From Sinorhizobium terangae (GTDB lineage Bacteria > Pseudomonadota > Alphaproteobacteria > Rhizobiales > Rhizobiaceae), in the NCBI RefSeq assembly GCF_029714365.1, contig NZ_CP121660.1:1798001-1862000 (forward strand): 64,000 nt of DNA. The letters run 5' to 3'. The notes under the pieces were generated by a model. The model saw nothing but the letters and a program-made list of their open reading frames with translations. It did not search any database and was not told where the DNA came from. The translations under genes and the position numbers were made by a program. Of the stretch, positions 59,569 to 64,000 are shown one piece after another. Position 1 is the first letter of the stretch; every line of letters begins with the position of its first letter.

Positions 59569-61707
59569 ATGACCGAGAAGACGATCAAGGACTGGGAAGG
59601 CCTCGCGGAACGCGAGCTGAAAGCCTCGCCCGAAAGCCTCACCTGGCACACGCCGGAGGGCATCGACGTCAAGCCGCTCTATACGCGCGACGACCTCGCC
59701 GGCATTGGCCACCTCGACGCGCTGCCCGGTTTCGAGCCCTTCGTGCGCGGCCCCCGCGCTACCATGTATGCGGGCAGGCCCTGGACGATCCGGCAATATG
59801 CCGGCTTCTCGACGGCGGAAGCCTCGAACGCCTTCTACCGCAGGAACCTCGCCGCCGGCCAGAAGGGTCTGTCGGTCGCCTTCGATCTTGCGACCCACCG
59901 CGGCTATGACAGCGACCATCCGCGCGTCGAGGGCGATGTCGGCAAGGCGGGCGTGGCGATCGACTCGGTCGAGGACATGAAGATCCTCTTCGACGGTATT
60001 CCGCTCGATCAGATGTCGGTCTCCATGACCATGAACGGCGCGGTGATCCCGATTCTCGCTTCCTTCATCGTCGCCGGCGAGGAGCAGGGCGTTGCGCGTG
60101 CCGATCTGTCGGGCACGATCCAGAATGACATCCTGAAGGAGTTCATGGTCCGCAACACCTACATTTACCCGCCGGAACCCTCGATGCGGATCGTCGCAGA
60201 CATCATCGAATACACGGCGAAGGAGATGCCGAAGTTCAATTCGATCTCGATCTCCGGCTACCATATGCAGGAGGCGGGCGCGACGCTGGTGCAGGAGCTT
60301 GCCTTCACCCTTGCCGACGGGCGCGAATATGTGCGGGCGGCGCTCGCCAAGGGCCTCGATGTCGATGACTTCGCCGGCCGCCTCTCCTTCTTCTTCGCAA
60401 TCGGCATGAACTTCTTCATGGAAGCGGCGAAGCTTCGCGCGGCGCGGCTCCTCTGGACGCGGGTCATGAAGGAGTTCGAGCCGAAGAAGGCGTCCTCGCT
60501 GATGCTGAGGACCCACTGTCAGACCTCCGGCGTCTCGCTGGCCGAGCAGGATCCCTACAACAACATCATCCGCACCGCCTTCGAGGCGATGTCGGCGGCG
60601 CTCGGCGGCACGCAGTCGCTGCACACCAATTCCTTCGACGAGGCGATCGCACTGCCGACGGACTTTTCTGCCCGCATCGCCCGCAACACGCAACTGATAC
60701 TGCAGCACGAGACCGGCGTGACGAAGGTCGTCGATCCGCTCGCAGGTTCCTACTACGTCGAGAGCCTGACCAACGAGCTAGCGGAAAAGGCCTGGGCGCT
60801 GATCGAGGAGGTGGAAGGGCTCGGCGGCATGACCAAGGCCGTCAATGCCGGCCTGCCGAAGCGGCTGATCGAGGAGGCGGCGACACGCCGCCAAGTGGCG
60901 GTCGACCGCGGCGAGGAGGTGATCGTCGGCGTCAACAAATACCGGCTCGAAAACGAGCACCCGATCGACATCCTCCAGATCGACAATGCCGCCGTGCGCA
61001 CGGCCCAGATCAAGCGGATCGAGGAGACCAAACGCCGCCGCGACTCGCAAAAGGTCAAGGAAACGCTCGAAGCTCTTGCCGAGGTGGCGCGAAGCCGCAA
61101 GGGCAATCTGCTTGGCGCCGCGATCGAAGCCGCGCGGGCGCGCGCCACGGTCGGCGAGATCTCTGATGCGATGCGCCAGGCCTTCGGTGACTACACGGCC
61201 GTCCCCGAAGTCGTCACCGACATCTACGGCAAGGCCTATGAAAGCGACCCCGAACTCGGCGTGCTCGCCGGGCGGCTCAGCGACGTCACCAAGCGGCTTG
61301 GCCACAAGCCGAAGATCATGGTCGCCAAGCTCGGCCAGGACGGGCACGACCGCGGCGCCAAGGTGATCGCTTCGGCCTTCGGCGACATCGGCTTCAATGT
61401 GGTCGCCGGGCCGCTGTTCCAGACGCCGGACGAAGCCGCCGACCTGGCGCTTGCCGAAGAGGTTACCGTCGTCGGCGTCTCCTCGCTTGCCGCTGGGCAT
61501 AAGACGCTGATGCCGCAACTGGCCGAGGCGCTGCAGAAGCGCGGCGGCAAGGATATCATCGTCGTTTGCGGCGGCGTTATTCCGCGACAGGACTATCAAT
61601 ACCTGATGGACAACGGCGTTGCCGCCGTCTTCGGCCCCGGCACACATGTGCTCGACGCCGCACGCGCGGTGCTCGACCTGATCGAGGGCAAACGACGGAA
61701 CATTTGA
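59569..61707 (+). CDS. bhbA: Methylmalonyl-CoA mutase, single-chain
   Basis: A 712-residue B12 enzyme that converts methylmalonyl-CoA to succinyl-CoA. The substrate barrel includes [60 protein letters not shown] and [20 protein letters not shown]. The C-terminal B12 domain (about 575-712) has the base-off signature in [20 protein letters not shown] (D-x-H-x-x-G) and [19 protein letters not shown] six bases before ATG 59569 fixes the start; ATG 59557 would add four residues. It completes propionyl-CoA assimilation. The gene name follows the Sinorhizobium homologue. Confidence 0.96.
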   Translation: MTEKTIKDWEGLAERELKASPESLTWHTPEGIDVKPLYTRDDLAGIGHLDALPGFEPFVRGPRATMYAGRPWTIRQYAGFSTAEASNAFYRRNLAAGQKGLSVAFDLATHRGYDSDHPRVEGDVGKAGVAIDSVEDMKILFDGIPLDQMSVSMTMNGAVIPILASFIVAGEEQGVARADLSGTIQNDILKEFMVRNTYIYPPEPSMRIVADIIEYTAKEMPKFNSISISGYHMQEAGATLVQELAFTLADGREYVRAALAKGLDVDDFAGRLSFFFAIGMNFFMEAAKLRAARLLWTRVMKEFEPKKASSLMLRTHCQTSGVSLAEQDPYNNIIRTAFEAMSAALGGTQSLHTNSFDEAIALPTDFSARIARNTQLILQHETGVTKVVDPLAGSYYVESLTNELAEKAWALIEEVEGLGGMTKAVNAGLPKRLIEEAATRRQVAVDRGEEVIVGVNKYRLENEHPIDILQIDNAAVRTAQIKRIEETKRRRDSQKVKETLEALAEVARSRKGNLLGAAIEAARARATVGEISDAMRQAFGDYTAVPEVVTDIYGKAYESDPELGVLAGRLSDVTKRLGHKPKIMVAKLGQDGHDRGAKVIASAFGDIGFNVVAGPLFQTPDEAADLALAEEVTVVGVSSLAAGHKTLMPQLAEALQKRGGKDIIVVCGGVIPRQDYQYLMDNGVAAVFGPGTHVLDAARAVLDLIEGKRRNI

Positions 61708-61723
61708 GCGGTGGTGCGGGATC

Positions 61724-62350
61724 TCAAACGACGACGAGGATGACGCCGGTCGCGACCAGCGCCAGCGTCCAGATGAGGTCGAAGTTGATCCACGCGGTAC
61801 GCAGGACTCCAAGACCGAGCCATTCAACGATGGCGAAGGCTACCGCCGCTGTGACCGCGAGCGTCGCTGCGGTATGGAGTGCGACGGCCGCCACCGAGAT
61901 CGGCAGGGAACTGCCGAGAGGGATGGTGGTTGATGGGTCCGCGAGGCAGAGGCCCAGCACTGCAGGCATCAGCATCAGCCCCGCGCCATGCCCCGTCGCC
62001 ATCAGGAAGGACCAGAGGGCGAGCCCGGCCATTCCCGTCCGCATGCCGACCCGGACCCGGTGGCGGTGCCCGTAGAAAGCATAGTAGCCGGCGAGGCCAA
62101 GAATGAGCGCGGCTGCGAAAAGCTTGAGGCTCCGCAGGTCGACGACCGTGCCGAAGGCTACAAAAACCGCCAGCACCACCGCGATGGCGGCGGCATGCCC
62201 GGCGGCGATCGGCAGAAGCGACAGCCAGACGATCCGAGAGCTTTGTCGATGAAGCCCCAGCGCCACGGCAAAGAGCCAACCCATTGCCGGGTTGATGCCA
62301 TGGAAGGCACCGAGGCCGGCGAGAGAAAGCCACGGCCAGAGGTCCGTCAT
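61724..62350 (-). CDS. Integral membrane protein of unknown function
   Basis: A 208-residue protein with about six membrane helices: WPWLSLAGLGAFHGINPAMG, SLLPIAAGHAAAIAVVLAVF, SLKLFAAALILGLAGYYAFY, LALWSFLMATGHGAGLMLMP, ISVAAVALHTAATLAVTAAV, LIWTLALVATGVILVVV. Histidines recur inside or next to helices (FHGINP, AGHAAA, TGHGAG, ALHTAA), suggesting metal or proton handling. It lies 33 bases after the methanethiol oxidase gene on the same strand, so a shared transcript is likely. The transported species is unknown. Confidence 0.8.
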   Translation of the reverse strand: MTDLWPWLSLAGLGAFHGINPAMGWLFAVALGLHRQSSRIVWLSLLPIAAGHAAAIAVVLAVFVAFGTVVDLRSLKLFAAALILGLAGYYAFYGHRHRVRVGMRTGMAGLALWSFLMATGHGAGLMLMPAVLGLCLADPSTTIPLGSSLPISVAAVALHTAATLAVTAAVAFAIVEWLGLGVLRTAWINFDLIWTLALVATGVILVVV

Positions 62351-62383
62351 TTGCCCCGGTGCGGCCGCACAGCCCCGCACTCC

Positions 62384-63778
62384 TCAGGGATAGCAATAGG
62401 AGTCGGAGGAGCAGTCGCCGCCTTCCAGCCGAACCTGATGGGGACGATGGCCCTTTGGCCAATTGACGAAGAAGTTCTCGTCGAAGGAAATTCCGCCGTT
62501 GTCACCGACATCCAGTTTCACCATCCACCCGTCGATACCGTCCGGATAGAATTGCGGGTCGATCGCGCCGTAGAGCGAGTTGGTGAAATAGACGCGCTTG
62601 CCGTCGCGGCTGATTTCCACCATCTGCGGCCCGCCATTGAGCGCGCCGTTCGACGCTTTCGGATGTGTCGCGCGGGAAACGATCCCGCCGATCCTGACCC
62701 GGCCGGTCTCCTTCGGCGCGAGCGGATCGGAAACGTCGTATTGGATCATATCGCCGGTGCCCCAGCAGGAAACGTAGAGGAACCGGTCGTCCATCGAGAG
62801 GTCGATGTCGGTCACGAGCGGTGCGACCGCCTTGAAGCCCTTGAGCACCGGCGGCAGGAGGTCCGGGTCGGCGGGCTCGGCTGGAATCTCGATGACTTTC
62901 TTCACGGCCCATTGATTGCCGTCGCGATACCAGGTCCAGATCGAGGCGGAGAGGTCTTTGAGACTGATGACGCAGCCGACGAAGCCATAGGCCTTGGTCG
63001 GGTCATGGGCGGGACGCAATTCGAAGACGAGTTGGTGCTCTTCGCCGAGATCGATCTCCTGCACGTGCTTGCGCTTGTTGAGATCCCAGAAATGCAGCCT
63101 GCGGCCGTATTTCGAGCCGAGCAGCACCTCCGGGACAAGGCCGTTTTCAAATGTCTCCGGCGTACCCCACTCGCTGGTGATCATCGTGTCGTGACCGAGA
63201 TGCCACCAGAAATCATAGGCGAGCTTCTGCGGTCCGCGATCCATCTCCCATTGCCCGAGGACGTCGAAGCTGTCGTGGTCGATGAGGAAGATGCCACCAG
63301 GGGCGTTGCCGTCTCGGTCGGCGAGCGCGTTCACATAAATGCCCTCCGGTCCGCAATGGATCGTGTGCAGTCGGGAGTAGTTTGCCTTCTCGGCAATTTC
63401 CGCCGGATCGATCACGCGGATGATACGCGGATTTTTAGGATCCGGCTTGGTGTCGATGATATGAAGCCGCGACGACCTCAGCCCGGGCACGACCAGATAG
63501 CGGCGCTCGACATGCGGGTGCGGCGCATTGGGGCAAAGGCAGGATGAGCAGGCATTCCAACCGAAATGATGCAACTCGTCGCCGACGTTCGGCATATCGA
63601 CCTGCCCGACGATCTGAGAATAGCTCGCGGAGGTCGGATCGACATCGACCACCGCGATCGCATCCGGTCGCTGTCGATCCGGATCGAAGGCCGCCACATA
63701 GGCGATGGTTTCCTTTGGGGCCTTTGCCGCCATGCGCGGTGATGGATAGAAGGAAGGATCGGGTCGCCACGTCGCCAT
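62384..63778 (-). CDS. Methanethiol oxidase / selenium-binding protein SBP56 family
   Basis: A 464-residue beta-propeller protein of the SBP56 family. ETIAYVAAFDPDRQRPDAIA, ELHHFGWNACSSCLCPNAPH with its cysteines, RLHTIHCGPEGIYVNALADR, YDFWWHLGHDTMITSEWGTP and LYVSCWGTGDMIQYDVSDPL are family hallmarks; the histidines are copper-ligand candidates. Characterised bacterial members (MtoX) oxidise methanethiol to formaldehyde, hydrogen sulfide and peroxide, but are exported. No signal peptide is visible here (start MATWRPDPSFYPSP after GGGGGAG), so the role may differ. Confidence 0.9.
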   Translation of the reverse strand: MATWRPDPSFYPSPRMAAKAPKETIAYVAAFDPDRQRPDAIAVVDVDPTSASYSQIVGQVDMPNVGDELHHFGWNACSSCLCPNAPHPHVERRYLVVPGLRSSRLHIIDTKPDPKNPRIIRVIDPAEIAEKANYSRLHTIHCGPEGIYVNALADRDGNAPGGIFLIDHDSFDVLGQWEMDRGPQKLAYDFWWHLGHDTMITSEWGTPETFENGLVPEVLLGSKYGRRLHFWDLNKRKHVQEIDLGEEHQLVFELRPAHDPTKAYGFVGCVISLKDLSASIWTWYRDGNQWAVKKVIEIPAEPADPDLLPPVLKGFKAVAPLVTDIDLSMDDRFLYVSCWGTGDMIQYDVSDPLAPKETGRVRIGGIVSRATHPKASNGALNGGPQMVEISRDGKRVYFTNSLYGAIDPQFYPDGIDGWMVKLDVGDNGGISFDENFFVNWPKGHRPHQVRLEGGDCSSDSYCYP

Positions 63779-63828
63779 TTCGTTTCTCCCCCAGAGAAGA
63801 CAATGCGTGGATCCTGATGGAAAGCTTA

Positions 63829-63877
63829 ATGCATGTCGCCCAAAAAGTGTGCAGCGGCTTTGGGAAACGACACGCAT
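63829..63877. repeat. ATGCATGTCG palindromic repeat, copy 2
   Basis: ATGCATGTCG (63829-63838) and CGACACGCAT (63868-63877) pair with one mismatch around a GCAGCGG centre shared with the copy at 43104-43150. It lies upstream of the SBP56 gene. Confidence 0.8.
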
Positions 63878-63963
63878 CAAAGCAGCTTAGTAGATGCGGC
63901 AAAAACGCGTCGGAAATGCGGCATCATCGCCTTATTCGGGCGACGAAGCAGGCGAGGCAACAG

Positions 63964-64000
63964 ATGGAAGCATTCGAGTTCGATGCGGAGCTTTGGCTCT
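63964..64000 (+). CDS. DUF1905 domain protein, first 12 codons (runs off the window)
   Basis: Only MEAFEFDAELWL is visible. This is the characteristic opening of DUF1905 proteins (F-x-F-x-A-x-LW), small proteins of about 100 residues or fused to a YdeI-type domain. The remaining sequence lies beyond the window. AGGCAAC upstream is a modest ribosome site. Confidence 0.5.
   Translation, partial: MEAFEFDAELWL

Overview
The window is about 62% GC by eye, has closely packed genes on both strands, and reads as an alphaproteobacterium of the Sinorhizobium/Ensifer group. The main clues are the rhizobial intergenic mosaic repeats, the EcfG/NepR general stress machinery, many small rhizobium-type proteins (DUF982, DUF1236, DUF2934, DUF3008, DUF3175), and the pcc-bhbA cluster with a short-chain-fatty-acyl regulator. 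The mix of catabolic transport operons and stress genes would suit a megaplasmid or chromid, but no replication gene is visible to prove it. No tRNA, rRNA, CRISPR array, transposase or phage gene was found.

Region 1 (1-7.6 kb) is a carbohydrate uptake and oxidation locus. It holds a TetR regulator, a Tat-dependent binding protein, two permeases, an ATPase and three Gfo/Idh/MocA dehydrogenases, with matching operators on both flanks of the tetR gene. Region 2 (7.7-10.9 kb) carries a peroxiredoxin-like protein, an AhpD-like protein, an ECF41 sigma factor preceded by a perfect ECF41-type promoter, and a methyltransferase. Region 3 (10.9-22.6 kb) is sugar-acid catabolism: an SMP-30 lactonase, a DapA-family aldolase/dehydratase, a GntR regulator, an IlvD/Edd dehydratase, a frameshifted uronate dehydrogenase, an orphan binding protein that is a paralogue of the one in region 1, and a LacI-led, translationally coupled operon (DUF2264, 2-hydroxyacid dehydrogenase, TIM-barrel epimerase).

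Region 4 (22.6-46.2 kb) is the most striking part. It is an island of stress genes in which 22 sites fit the EcfG (RpoE2-type) promoter GGAAC-N18/19-TT, and 20 of these sit a short distance upstream of a start codon. The island includes its own EcfG-type sigma gene next to a NepR-like anti-sigma gene, glycogen/trehalose genes (glgX, treZ, glgA), topoisomerase IB, a UdgX-type uracil-DNA glycosylase, CBS and BON proteins, a glutathione transferase, short-chain dehydrogenases and about a dozen small hydrophilic or single-membrane-pass proteins. One EcfG-type promoter leads into a hairpin-plus-U-tract and predicts a roughly 110-nt small RNA.

Region 5 (46.2-50.3 kb) has an EamA-type exporter, a fumarylacetoacetase-family hydrolase, an amino-acid binding protein and a short-chain dehydrogenase. 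Region 6 (50.5-61.7 kb) links valine catabolism (acyl-CoA dehydrogenase, 3-hydroxyisobutyryl-CoA hydrolase, 3-hydroxyisobutyrate dehydrogenase) to propionyl-CoA carboxylase and methylmalonyl-CoA mutase, with an ScfR/PrpR-type regulator between them. Region 7 (61.7-64 kb) has a membrane protein, a methanethiol oxidase/SBP56 protein and the start of a DUF1905 gene. Several families of palindromic intergenic repeats are scattered through the second half of the window.
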